The notes: generated from the letters alone by a model not told the origin. DNA of 64,000 nt from Incurvaria masculella (GCA_946894095.1 OX335655.1:8246001-8310000), one strand, 5' to 3'. Counted from the stretch's first letter, positions 9,963 to 20,115 are shown. Made by a program: numbers and translations.

Positions 9963-11054
9963 GATTTAGTTTGACGGCTAACCGCGCGTGTGAGGAGCAG
10001 GACGTGCTGCTCGACGTTTCGGAGCCTCACATGGGCTCCATCTTCACAGCGGGAGCACAAATGAAAGTGGACACTTGTCGAGCTAGAGGGATAAGAAATT
10101 TTGTCGAGGATTTTTATCCACTGTGATATCACAAATGGGGAGCTCGATTAATTTATCGAGATCGAGTGTTAACTCGATAGAGAGTGGCAACACCCACCGT
10201 TTTGTCCACAAGAACTGTCACTTTAAACCTCCCGACCCTGGCTGTGTTCGCGCAGACTGCTCCATGATATTCAGTGCAAGGAGCAAGAAATAGCGTTTTA
10301 CAGAATAGTGGCGAACAAAATGCCATTTTCTACAAATCGCCTACATATAAGTTATTTCGAATTGAATTTCGTATGGATGCACAATTAAGTACGTTTTTAA
10401 TGAATGTAGATAAAAATTGCTTGGTTAAGCGCATTTGCCTTATTAGATTAGAAGGTTTGTAGTTTATCTAATGTCAATGTGACATTAATCTCTGCACTTT
10501 TTTCGTTTTCCCGTTCAGCTGGAGCGTTGCTCTAAGCCGTTCCGCCTGATTACTTCCTATAACGGAAAGTAAAGGATGGAATAGAAACGTCTTTGCCCAA
10601 ACAAACCCATCCATCTTTCGCTCTTATTACCACTTTTCCCATGTCTTTGAACCATGAAAACGTTAAGAAACGCCTGTGCCATCGCCACTACATAGGCACA
10701 TATTCGTAACACGAACAAACACCTCCTTCTAGGATTTAACACACCCTCCCGGTGGTGGTGACAAAATTATCCTCAACAAATTAAATAAAATTAGTAGGAT
10801 TAAATTTATTTGTGCTTCCACAAATGGACAAAATTTATTCTTTGTCGAGATTTGTCTATTTGTTTATTTTGACAACCTCACTCGACATAACATTGTTTAT
10901 GCTATCAGTTGGCGACAAGTGTCCCGCACACAAGATAAAGACTATGTACGTAAGTTTGTCGGCCAGATAAAATTATTTGTGCTCTCGCTGCAGGAGAACG
11001 TGCCTGTCGCGACGGAGGTAGGCACGTTACTTCAGTATACATATACACGTCTTC
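9963..11054. other. Unassigned segment between two halves of the 75-bp array
   Basis: It starts with AGATTTAGTTTGACGGCTAA, the same end sequence as the fold-back element at 38596-38680, and then TGTGAGGAGCAGGACGTGC. This suggests that an element of that family, or a larger relative, was inserted into the array. No coding frame over 62 codons is recognisable. The 61-codon minus frame at 10557-10742 has no known domain. Confidence 0.4.
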
Positions 11055-11330
11055 AGTATAGAGACCAACTACTTCGTCTTTTTTGGGGACTTTCCTACAT
11101 TTAGTATTCCGACGAACTACTTCGTCTTTAGTATTGAGACCAACTACTTCGTCTTTTTTGGGGACTGTCCTAAATTTAGTATTCTGATGAACTACTTCGT
11201 CTTTAGTATTGAGACCAACTACTTCTTTTTTTTTGGGGACTATAATACCTCACATTTAGTATCCAGATGAAATATTTTTTCCTTTTTAGGGACTATCAAT
11301 CATTTAATATTCACATAAACTACTTCATCT
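11055..11330 (+). repeat. Composite tandem repeat, cluster 2 (ACTACTTCGTC)
   Basis: The same unit as 9735-9962 has starts at 11068, 11116, 11143, 11191 and 11218, again in 48/27-bp alternation. It decays towards 11330 (AACTACTTCATC). A further isolated ATACTTCGTCTTTTTTGGAC lies at about 11550, beyond the palindrome at 11331-11517. Confidence 0.85.
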
Positions 11331-11517
11331 TTTGAAAAATGTTACGGCTTTTCACGCGGCAGGTAGAGATATTCTCCGACGTTTCGAGCTAATCATTCAG
11401 CCCGTTGTCAAGGAGGCATCCGCCGCGCTCGTGCGCAGCAGACGTCTGCAGTCAATTAGCTCGAAACGTCGGAGAATATCTCTACCTGCCGCGTGAAAAG
11501 CCGTAACATTTTTCAAA
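11331..11517. mobile_element. Perfect fold-back element, 63-bp arms
   Basis: Positions 11331-11393 and 11455-11517 are exact reverse complements over 63 bp, separated by a 61-bp loop containing CGCCGCGCTCGTGCGCAGCA. The arms include TTACGGCTTTTCACGCGGCA and TATTCTCCGACGTTTCGAGC. The lack of any mismatch means recent formation or gene conversion between arms. It sits inside the decayed end of the 75-bp array. Confidence 0.9.
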
Positions 11518-11712
11518 CATGTCTAACGACCGCGGTAACCTCAAAAGTATCATACTTCGTCTTTTTTGGACGATCAAACATTTCTTAAATGTGAACTTTT
11601 CCAGTCTTTTGGCAAAGGTTAAAACATTTATTATGAAGATGAGCTACATACCTATTTTATCGTTGTGGGAACTTTGGAACATGAACAATTCAGGAGATTT
11701 TTTCAACTTTTA

Positions 11713-12305
11713 AACCGACTTCAAAAAAGGAGGAGGTTCTCAATTTGTCTGTATGTTTTTATATGTTTGTTATCTCATAACTTTTGCCTGGGTGAACCGA
11801 TTTTGATGATTATTTTTTTAAATGAAAGCTAGTGCTTGCCAAGTGGTCCCATTTTAATTTGTTTAAGTTCTGACAATGATATCCATGAGAAAATCATATG
11901 AGTCTTAAATTTGTATTAAGATGTGCACGACAAATGGACGAATTACTCAATATAACGCCAACCGATTTCGGTGATTCTTTTTTTATTGAAAAGGACGTGT
12001 ACAAATTAGTAAGTATACTTCAGATTCACTGAAAATAAACAAATAAAAAAAATTAACAAAAAAAATTCCCGACTTCAAAGAAAAGGCACTAAAAAGTAAA
12101 AAATTATTGCCATTTTTGTAGTTACGATTTTTTTTATTTTTTGAGTCGGTGTTAGGCAAGGTAGCCAAGGTTCTCTTGATTGGCGCAGCGCGTGCCCGGC
12201 TGACGCCGACTCAAAAAATAACAAAAATCGTCCCCAAAAAAGAATGGCAATTATTTTTTACTTTTTAGTGCTTTTTCTTTGAAGTCGGTTATTTTTTTGG
12301 TTAAA
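11713..12305. repeat. AACCGACTTC-type lepidopteran repeat with internal fold-back
   Basis: It begins AAACCGACTTCAAAAAAGGA and continues GAGGTTCTCAATTTGTC, a very common lepidopteran repeat. At about 12069-12151 and 12208-12295 two arms of roughly 85 bp (CGACTTCAAAG ... TTTTTTGAGTCGG and CCGACTCAAAAAATAAC ... CTTTGAAGTCGG) form a long hairpin around a loop with TTGATTGGCGCAGCGCGTGC. The sister copy is at 13525-14335. There is no coding frame. Confidence 0.8.
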
Positions 12306-12985
12306 TTTTTAGCTACAAGTTATTTCGTCTATTTGGTGAGGGTTCGACGGACATATAGTACATCGATGAGTTACACAGTTTTTTGAAGAGAGTTTCATGA
12401 ACGTAAACAGTATATAAATAAAAACCTTATTTTGACGCTTTATTAAATTCGTTAGCAGACATTTACTTAGATTTGTTTTGTTGTGTAACCATAAAGAAAG
12501 ATATAAAAATATTAGGGATAGAATTTAGACGTCTTAGATGACGTAGATGATGATACGACAGACAACAATGTAACCTTACCTCGCACATAGGACGCTATTT
12601 GTAAGGGGTAGCAACCTAAATGTTATTTTCCTGCCGGAAAACTCTGTGGGCGAACGCGACGCACCTGTATAGAGCGGGAAGGCCGAGGCCTTATTGTTGC
12701 AAGTAGCAGCGGCGCCTTATCACACGGTTCGTTGCTTTTACCGCAACAATAGTTCGGAGAAGGCAGAATATTAATACGGCTGGTTAGTCGCTTGTAACTA
12801 ATGGCAATGTCTATCGTAGGCATGTACGTTCTTGATATTTAAGTTACTATCAATTACTGAGTACACACATTCGGCATGTTTTTGTCACCAAATCAAAGCT
12901 TAGTCTTTTTTTCTTCAATGGGTCATTATCATCCGAGTCCCACCATCCGCCTCATACATTCCTTCAGACATAACCGGCAGCTCGT
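12306..12985. other. No gene recognised
   Basis: The 66-codon minus frame at 12623-12823 is arginine/proline-rich near its end but has no domain or splice evidence. Confidence 0.4.
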
Positions 12986-13130
12986 AGCGCGGAAATTAGC
13001 TTTCCATGCCAGTGGGGATAGGTTCGAAAACGGAATGGGCTGTCCATGCCAGAGGGGATGGGTTTCAAAACACATTAAATTGCCTTTATGAGCGCGGCTA
13101 CATTGAACTCAGAAGGAGACAGAAAGCGGT
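12986..13130 (-). mobile_element. Decayed SINE fragments
   Basis: ATGAGCGCGGCTACATTGAAC at 13088-13108 is the inverted form of the conserved SINE body sequence. CAGCTCGTAGCGCGG upstream resembles the tRNA-type head. The pieces are short and out of order. Confidence 0.4.
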
Positions 13131-13524
13131 GCAGTTTTTTGTTTGGTAATTGAATACCGAATTCGAAGAAGTGATAATAATCCCGAAAATCTGGGACACA
13201 TGGTTAGTAGAGCAATCATTTACCAATTTCCTTTTCGCTCACCTTTTGTTTTCATAAGAAACTATCAAATCTATGTGAATTTACGTAACCTTGACCCACT
13301 GACCTATACCTTACCGAATTGAATAAACCCTGCCAGCGTTCGCAGCTCACATCCGTAGCTACTGAAATGTTTCGGGATAAGTAAACAAACTCTTTGTTCG
13401 TTCAGTAGGTCGTCGATGCTAGCCTGCGAGCTTGGAAGGGCGGGAGTAGCAACCGACACTCGTTTATATGGCTTATACATGCAAAGGCAGCCAGGCGAGT
13501 GAGTTCAATTACGAATTCGCTCAC

Positions 13525-14335
13525 TTTTTAACCGACTTCAAAAAAAGGAGGAGGTTATCAATTCGTATGTATGTTTTTTTTTTTTGTTTTTTTTTTAAGT
13601 TTGTTACCTCATAACTTTTTCCTGGGTGAATATAACGCCAACCGATTTCGGTGATTCTTTTTTTATTGGAAAGGGCGTGTACAAATTAGTAAGTGTACTT
13701 CAGATTCACTAAAAATTAACAAATAAAAAAAAATTAACAAAAAAAAAAATAATAGACTTCAAAGAAATAGCACTAAAAAGTAAAAAAAAATGTTCATTTT
13801 TGTAGTTACGATTTCTGTTATTTTTGAGTCGGTGTCAGCCAAGGTTAGGTTAGGTTAGGTTAGGTTAGGTTAGGTTCTCTTGATTGGCGCAGCGCGTGCC
13901 CGGCTGACGCCGACTCAAAAAATAACAGAAATCTTAACTACAAAAATGATCATTATTTATTACTTTTTAGTGCTATTTCTTTGAAGTCGGTTATTTTTTT
14001 TGTTAATTTTTTTCTCATCTAGTGCATTAAACAATGGTTGTTTCGCTTCGACCGTAAACATCAGAAAATTACGTTCCCGATACAAACGTAGTTTACGAAT
14101 CATTTAAAAACCACTGCTCCAATTTACTTGATATTTGATATCCAATATCATGCAACAAATATGTATGCCTGCATGTTTTTGTTTTTTCGGTAAATGTATC
14201 CTGGGTCAAACCACAGAGGAAATAAAATATGTATGAAGCTTTTCTTTTTGCTTTCATTTGATTCGGTTAATATTTAAAAAAAAGAACATACAGACGAATT
14301 GATAACCTCCTCCTTTTTTTGAAGTCAGTTAAAAA
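13525..14335. mobile_element. AACCGACTTC element bounded by inverted repeats
   Basis: The left end (13525-13566, TTTTTAACCGACTTCAAAAA ... GGTTATCAATTCGT) is the inverse of the right end (14294-14335, ACGAATTGATAACCTCC ... GAAGTCAGTTAAAAA) over about 42 bp with few mismatches. Inside is the same hairpin as in 11713-12305 (arms near 13750-13835 and 13905-13995). No transposase is present. A half of another MITE family (14046-14280) is also enclosed. Confidence 0.75.
13843..13876 (+). repeat. Short (GGTTA)n = insect telomeric TTAGG run
   Basis: Six full GGTTA units plus GGTT form a perfect tract in the loop of the fold-back. The sister copy at 11713-12305 has only a few TTAGG-like bases at the equivalent place (GTTAGGCAAGGTAGCCAAGG). 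TTAGG is the telomere repeat of most Lepidoptera, but a microsatellite expansion inside the element explains this tract equally well. Confidence 0.8.
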
Positions 14336-14457
14336 ACAAACAGGTGCGGACATGGATATTTGTCCCTCGATATAACATATTAAATATCAATTCAATTTTC
14401 GTAGTGATTTTCAAACGAATAGTAAATTATGTTTTCATCCCCATGCCTAGCTTACGG
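14046..14457. mobile_element. Fold-back MITE copy split by the end of another element
   Basis: The left half (14046-14280) matches the MITE at 8237-8582 (AACATCAGAAAATTACGTTC, ACAAACGTAGTTTAC, AACCACTGCTCCAATTTAC). The right half resumes at 14336 (GGTGCGGACATGGATATTTG ... CATCCCCATGCC). Between them lies the right inverted repeat of the AACCGACTTC element (14294-14335), so the two elements interlock. Confidence 0.65.
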
Positions 14458-15688
14458 GCCATTCTTAAGGGAATTAACTACAGTTAGGTAAGAGCGAACA
14501 ATCTCTGATTAGTATTATAGTTATGGTTTTTAAGCATCTATCTTATTTCTTCTTCAGGCGAAAAATAAGGACGGATATATTTTAATTTTAAAATCATCAC
14601 CAACCAGAGATGGTGCTCTCTACCCTTAGACGTTTTGCATTAACTCGTGCGACTACGCTGACGCCATATATTCCGGAAGGTAACGACATTTGGTCACTAT
14701 AAGGTAAATGGCTGAATCTGGGTTCAAAGGTTAGAGACCAACCCTCTAATGCTAAATAGGTCGTTGTACCTGCGCCAAGTGGTTGTGTTGGCTAGATTGG
14801 TTATACAAAATAGATGTTGGTATGTACCTGCTGGTGAATATACCGATTGTCTACAAATAACTATATCTATTAATTATACAACAATAACCAGTCGGTTTTT
14901 AATTTATTTCTTAAATTTACCTAAAGTTACATCTGTAACTTAAATCGCCTATAACTACGAAATGCAACCAAAAACTTGTCCAGTTTTGGTATTACTAAGC
15001 AAGTATGTACGAGTACTGGTACTTTCATGCTTAGTTATTTGCAGCCATTTACCTTATCATATTTTGTTTTGTCACCATAACTACTTTTTCACGCGCCTTA
15101 TCTACGTAACGCAACCACTTGGCGCAGGCAGACCGACACATTTAGCTTCAGAGGCTTGGTTTTTATCCTTTGAGCCCAATTTCAGCCATTTACGTTATCG
15201 TTACCATTTTTGTCCCGACATCCTAGTTTAATACGAATGTGGTTCGATCGCTACTCCCATCTGTCCATGCTCGCTGATGCCAGCCGTGCCTGCTTATAAA
15301 TAAATGGGGTATGCACGAGTATATACGTCATTGTCATTCCCATATCGATCGCGAGTGTCAATATCTGCACAGCTCGCGAGTTTCACTGCGAATTACTTTG
15401 TGCTTTATATATTTTTATTGTAGTATTAGATGTTGAATATTGAGAATAAAACATTCAAGAACCAATTTGTATATTTAGTGGAATTGGCAGACAAAAAAGT
15501 CAAATAGAGTTTATGGTATTTAAATCTTTGGGGTTTGATCATATACATTTGTTTTATTATATACCTATCTTCTCGTATTATTATAGGAAATTTTATGCAA
15601 AACTAGCATTTAATAAATAATTTATTGAAAATAATGCGAAATTGAATACCGGAAATCGTAAGCTAGCTCAGCTGTAATTGTAATTGAT
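14458..15688. other. No gene recognised
   Basis: An 89-codon plus frame at 14962-15231 is hydrophobic (LLSKYVRVLVLSCLVICSHL) but lacks a recognised domain and has AT-rich third positions. Near 15250-15275 there is GATCGCTACTCCCATCTGTC, a short motif shared with 55575, 55225, 26250, 13435 and 61190. Confidence 0.4.
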
Positions 15689-16441
15689 TAAGAGGATATT
15701 GAGGTGGTCGAGTTCCATACATTGACTCGTGCCTGTTTCCTTAGTCAAACTAACAAATATTTTTCTGAAAATTTGCTGATTAACTAAACCAACTAAAAGC
15801 GATGTTTGATGTTCTTGGTAATTTAACTTATTTACGCACTTAAGGCTGTTCCGACCCATATATAGTTGTTTGCACACATAACGCAAAAATTATTGCACTT
15901 TAAGCCACGAATTAAAAATAAAAGTTTAATTAAGTCATATTACTTGCAGCGAAAACAATTTCCCAATTTCAGGATTATTGGTTTTGTTACAATTTATTTA
16001 AATACGATTTTTATTTAACAGCGCCATCTAACGGTGTAAAACTTCTAATCGGCAATTACAACGAAACCATTAAACCTGAAATTGTGAATATGTTTTCGCT
16101 GCAACTACTATGGCTATATTTAATATTTTTGACGAATTCGTGTCTTAAAGCGCAATACTTTTTGCGTTCTGTGTAAAAAAAAACATTGTATAGGTCGGAA
16201 CATCCTTAAACATTAAAATACTATTATTTTAAGACTCATAATATAAGCCTTAAAATAATTGGTTTCAAATTTATAAATGTTATGAAATAAGTTATAAAAA
16301 AAAAATCAAAACCTGCGGACTTAGCTCTTAGGTGATTTATTTAATTTGAATAATTTAAAATTATTTTGTTAATTTAACTCTCTCCTAACTTGTGCCTGTT
16401 TACGAGCCATTGTATGGAACTTGGTCACCTCTTTATCCTCC
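15689..16441. mobile_element. Long fold-back element with a nested MITE
   Basis: The left arm at 15689 (AAGAGGATATTGAGGTGGTC, GAGTTCCATACATTGACTCG, TGCCTGTTTCC) is matched in reverse at 16385-16441 (TGCCTGTTTACGAGCCATTG, TATGGAACTTGGTCACCTC, TTTATCCTC). The same arms occur at 26353-26703, 59960-60292 and, as one arm, at 40131-40190. The interior is occupied by the MITE at 15840-16209. Confidence 0.8.
15840..16209. mobile_element. TTAA-flanked MITE nested in the fold-back
   Basis: The ends read TTAAGGCTGTTCCGACCCAT and (right) ATAGGTCGGAACATCCTTAA, so TTAA bounds both sides and the terminal repeats start GG(C/A)TGTTCCGACC. Inner symmetric parts are AACGCAAAAATTATTGC against GCAATACTTTTTGCGTT. 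TTAA duplication is typical of piggyBac-type insertion, although these termini do not match the usual piggyBac CCC start. Related ends occur at 49247 and 58382-58402. Confidence 0.75.
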
Positions 16442-16754
16442 TAAGGCTTGAGTTCCTGAGTTTGTACCTAAGCTACGAAAAGAGTTTGTCATGAGGGCGG
16501 CTGAAATATTAAATTAAACACAATATTCTTGATACCGGTTAGTCAAAGTAGAAGAGGACATAACTCTATATTGCATGAAAGATATTGATTGGCTGACTAA
16601 TTTTTAAGTGTAGAAAATACAGTAGACTTACTTACCGAAGAAGTAAAACTATGTTATGTAGAGGACTATAAAATGCAGTCAAAGGGAAAAACTATTTTCA
16701 TACCAATATAATTAAAATATATTAAGAGCCTCGGAATCGCGTGATTCAGCTAAA
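16442..16754. other. Upstream region of the 48-codon frame; no gene recognised
   Basis: AT-rich sequence with no clear TATA box or initiator. GGACTATAAAATGCAG at about 16663 includes a TATAAA-like motif some 90 bp before the ATG at 16755, too far for a TSS next to the start codon but usable for a 5' UTR of about 60 bp. Confidence 0.3.
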
Positions 16755-16901
16755 ATGGCGGCGAGGTGTCTCTTGTGGCTCGCCCTGTATTCTGTATGTA
16801 CTACATGCGGTCTCCACGAGCCGATGACGGCGCGCCAGCCTTGGCTAGAGCCCCAGCCAATGGCTACGGGAATACTCTACTCTGACCCAGTACCCCCATA
16901 A
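16755..16901 (+). CDS. Candidate 48-aa secreted peptide or signal-peptide first exon
   Basis: The ATG sits in an excellent insect context (GCTAAAATGGCGG). The frame runs 48 codons to TAA at 16899-16901. Residues 1-19 (MAARCLLWLALYSVCTTCG) are a classical signal peptide with a Leu-rich core. Residues 20-48 (LHEPMTARQPWLEPQPMATG, ILYSDPVPP) are hydrophilic and proline-rich. Local GC content is far above the flanks, as in coding exons of this genome type. It may be a complete small secreted peptide, or the N-terminal exon of a larger secreted or membrane protein spliced before the stop. A GT lies at 16890-16891 (CCCA|GTACCC), but it is a weak donor. I do not recognise the family. Confidence 0.45.
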   Translation: MAARCLLWLALYSVCTTCGLHEPMTARQPWLEPQPMATGILYSDPVPP

Positions 16902-17127
16902 AACAAGTTATGTAGTGACATAGTAACATAGTGTAGTTGTTATTCCTTCCAGCGGCCTGTACCAGCTAATTTTTCCCGATTTTTTTGCGCCTTTGCATGT
17001 CATAAGGTATGTAACTGTACACGCTGATAAGGGATTACAGGCAACACAATACAGTCCGCTCCTCGTCCCGGTCTACTAGATTACTTGTTATACCCCTTGC
17101 TGTACCCTACCGCCCTTGGCATACGGC

Positions 17128-17495
17128 AGCGGCTAGTGACTGAGTGGCGCAGGGACTTTCCTTGCATACCAGAGGTCTGAGTTCAATTCCCGCCCCGTTT
17201 ATGCATCTCTTTTTTTTTCTGAGTTGCATTGCGTCACGTTTATGAGCTGTTCCATTCTTCGAAATGTATGTAAAACTGTAGGTCCCTTTCCCCTACCAGG
17301 CGGTAGGGTAAACCCGCCCAGGTTGGCACCATCGCGTTGGATGTAAAGATGGTCGATGCGGCAATGAAAAAATATCCGTGTTTATCATCCAGTTCAATGT
17401 AGCCATGTTCATAAGATCCTGGAATGGAATCCGATTCCTAAGGGAATACGGTTTGTTGGGCTAATATCATGACTATGCGTGTGGTATCCACTAAA
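17128..17495 (+). mobile_element. tRNA-headed SINE (HaSE1-like)
   Basis: The head has AGCGGCTAGTGACTGAGTGG (A-box region) and GAGTTCAATTCCC (B-box). The body is CTGAGTTGCATTGCGTCACG, AATGTATGTAAAACTGTAGG, ACCAGGCGGTAGGG and GCATGTTGGA-like sequence. The tail ends at GTGTGGTATCCACTAAACC without an A-run. 16902-17127 upstream is unassigned. Confidence 0.8.
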
Positions 17496-17551
17496 CCACT
17501 AAAATGTGACCAATATTTATACTTACAGATGGTAAAAGATATTTTTTAAGA

Positions 17552-17945
17552 TTTTTTTTTTTTTTTTTTTATGTGACTGGACATGGATGGCTAATACCAC
17601 AAGTTCTGTCATGGTATTAGCCCAACACACCACATGGGAACTAGGTGCCATGCCAGGACCTTCCTTATATTGCACGGCTACATTGAACTGGATGGAAAAC
17701 ACGGACAATTTTCATTGCCGCTTCGACCATCGTTCATCCAATGCGATGGTACCAACCCGGGCGGGATAAACCCTACCACCTAGTAAGTAAGGAAGGGAAC
17801 CTACAGTTTAACGTGGAATCCGAACCACGGCCAGCCTCTCTCAACGGTCGATTGGTCACCCATCCAAGACCAGACCGGACCCAGCGTTGCTTAACTTCGG
17901 AGAGCGATCGCCGAAGTGTCGCGCCACTGGGCCACCGAGGCTGAC
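17552..17945 (-). mobile_element. 5S-headed SINE (HaSE3-like), best-preserved copy
   Basis: Read on the minus strand it starts GTCAGCCTCGGTGGCCCAGT, which includes a tRNA-like A-box. A 5S rRNA-like block follows: CCGAAGTTAAGCAACGCTGG, GTCCGGTCTGGTCTTGGATG, GGTGACC. Then come the shared SINE body and a 3' run of A (here T, 17552-17570). The 5S block corresponds to the internal promoter part of 5S rRNA genes. The body and tail equal those of the tRNA-headed copies. Confidence 0.88.
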
Positions 17946-18675
17946 AAACCTCAAACAAAAGATGGAAAACCTGTGATATTGTGACTAATTTTAACCGCTA
18001 GGATCGCTCCCAGGAATTGTTGTAGTCGATTGCACATAAAATGGTTGCTTTGGCATTGTTTGTAGAACTCACTTGCCTCATAACAATTGCTGTAAAAGTG
18101 GGTCAATACAAAGAACATATAAACTGGAAGTATGTCATGGTTTAAGGGTCGGTAACACTGATTACGTGACTGAGCTGCAGTTGTATCCAATATACCTTTG
18201 TACTTGCCACTGCATTAATTAGAATGATGAACTTTCTATGTTGTATTGCACTAAAATTTTATTTTATTTGTATTCCTATCTGCGCTTTGATTTTATAATT
18301 AAATTTAGTATTTAATCTAACAGCAAAACATTTAACATAATCGTTACACATTTTGTTCAGCAAAAAAAACAAATGAGAGTTATTGCAATTGCATACAACA
18401 CTTTTTGTGCGAGCGTCAACGGCCAAATAGTTTCAGGTGTAAAATCTAGAGGGCGGCCCTGTGCTGAATGCCCGTGCCATACATTTTCAATGTGTTTCAT
18501 CATATGTTTCCGTCATTATCAAACTTAGAACTCTTTACGTAAAACGGCTGACTGATTGTACTAGCTGATGCCCGCTCTTCATAACAGTTAGTAATTACTT
18601 TACTAACACGAAAAATCTGCTGTAGTCATAGATAAAAGTAAGGAGACATGGCATTAAGCGCGCTTACTTTTCAAA
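17946..18675. other. No gene recognised
   Basis: No domain or repeat was identified. The 79-codon minus frame at 17951-18190 has no recognisable motif. Confidence 0.4.
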
Positions 18676-18800
18676 ACCGGCCAAGTCGGCGAGTCGGAAT
18701 CGCACACGAAGGGTTCCGTACCATCAACACCAAAAATCACGTGTTTTGTATGGGGCCCCCTTTAACTTATTACTTGAGAACCAATTACTCGATTTAGATG
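18676..18800 (+). repeat. Lepidopteran CCGGCCAAG...GGTTCCGTACC repeat fragment
   Basis: AACCGGCCAAGTCGGCGAGT, CGAAGGGTTCCGTACCATCA and TTTGTATGGGGCCCCCTTTA are the hallmark end of a repeat extremely common in lepidopteran genomes. Related pieces are at 34640-34700, 48175-48235, 51298-51612 and 53405-53562. Confidence 0.75.
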
Positions 18801-18965
18801 CGGATTATATCTACGTCTAGCCTGATTTTACTCAAAACTTACATACTACATATTATAACGCTTAGTTACCAGAGGGGTAAGTAGTAAGTGTTAAATTCTT
18901 ATAACTTGCGAACCACTTATCCGACTTTACGCGTATTTTATGAAACCAAAGCATCTCTGGGAGCA

Positions 18966-19062
18966 TTCAGGTTCGGGATGGGTTACCGTTTTCGATGTTG
19001 AGGCTGGCTGTGGTTTGGAGTCCACGTAAAACTGAAGATCCCTTAAGTACTTACTTACTAGT
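18966..19062 (+). mobile_element. 5S-type SINE fragment
   Basis: GGTTCGGGATGGGTTACCGT, TTGAGGCTGGCTGTGGTTTG and CCACGTAAAACTGAAGATCC represent the centre of the 5S-headed SINE. Both ends are missing. Confidence 0.65.
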
Positions 19063-20115
19063 TATGTAATATTGCAGTGTAAGTGCAGAAAAGTTCTGGC
19101 GACACATGCTTTTAATGTTTTTTTAAATAGCCATCAAATGATTCCGAAGCTCTAAATGGAAATGATTTGAAGTTTTTCATACATTCTTACGACCTTAGTA
19201 AAATTTGGTAGTTGGATACATTGTCCTTGACCAGCCTTTGGGCAACTTTTTATCTATGAAATTAGCGGAACCGGGTACCGCAGCTAGTTATGAATAAGAA
19301 TGGCATTTACAAGAAATGAAGTAAAAAGTTACACTTATTTTCTCGAAACGGGCGTAACTTCGTTAAGTACAAGCGAAAACATTCACTCTCTGTTTTTATT
19401 AACTCGCTTTTTTGTCTGTCTTTTCGTCTATTCGGTACACGTTTTGCAATCGATTTGAAACACTAGCTTTCCGATGAACTAGACTTGAAATTTTAAAAAT
19501 AGTTCGGAAGTGGGTGAAAATGCAATGTGTTTTCTCGTACCACCACTTTTAAATCGTATTTTTTTTGGGAAATGATAAACGTGGGGATAGTTAGTGTAGC
19601 CGTTGTGCACCTCAAATTTTTTTAGAGATATGTCAGTCTCAAAAATGCGGTATATAAAAAAATCTTTTCTTAATTTTAATATTTTATTTTAATTTCAAAT
19701 TAGTGTATGTAGTGCAAGAAAACACTAAATTGGTGCCATGTAGTTAGCTTGAAGACACTGTGACGTATTTTTTTTATTCATAATTTTTTGACTTACTTTT
19801 ACTTAATTTACCTACGAACCTACATAAAAACTCTTATACAGTTTCAATGATCGCCTTTCCAAAATTATGTACGTCCTGATATATTACCACATCCCCCTGA
19901 TACCACATCCAAATATTATTACATCCCCTCTCCTTGACCTCCCGAACATAGTAATTAGAAATGGGGCAACTTAAGCTTTACTAAATACATTAATTAATGA
20001 AACTTGTACATACAAGTGTCCAAGTGTAGGTATCCTACGTGATAAGAAGTAAAATGAAATGAAAAATGAAATATGTGTAGATTACATTTTTCTTGAAAAA
20101 TATTGTTTAAGGATG
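19063..20115. other. No gene recognised
   Basis: AT-rich sequence, possibly old repeat. AAATTTGGTAGTTGGATACA and ACCGGGTACCGCAGCTAGTT near 19200-19290 resemble LINE 3' ends but are too decayed to assign. Confidence 0.35.

Noticed and set aside
9752..10132. Overlapping 124- and 119-codon frames on both strands
   Set aside because: They are by-products of the ACTACTTCGTC array, present in both directions and without domain content.
13843..13876. True chromosome end or telomere
   Set aside because: Only six units occur, embedded in a transposable-element loop with normal sequence on both sides.
17552..17945. Genuine 5S rRNA gene
   Set aside because: Only the internal promoter-like portion is 5S-like; it is followed by the SINE body, and several copies occur with the same joint.
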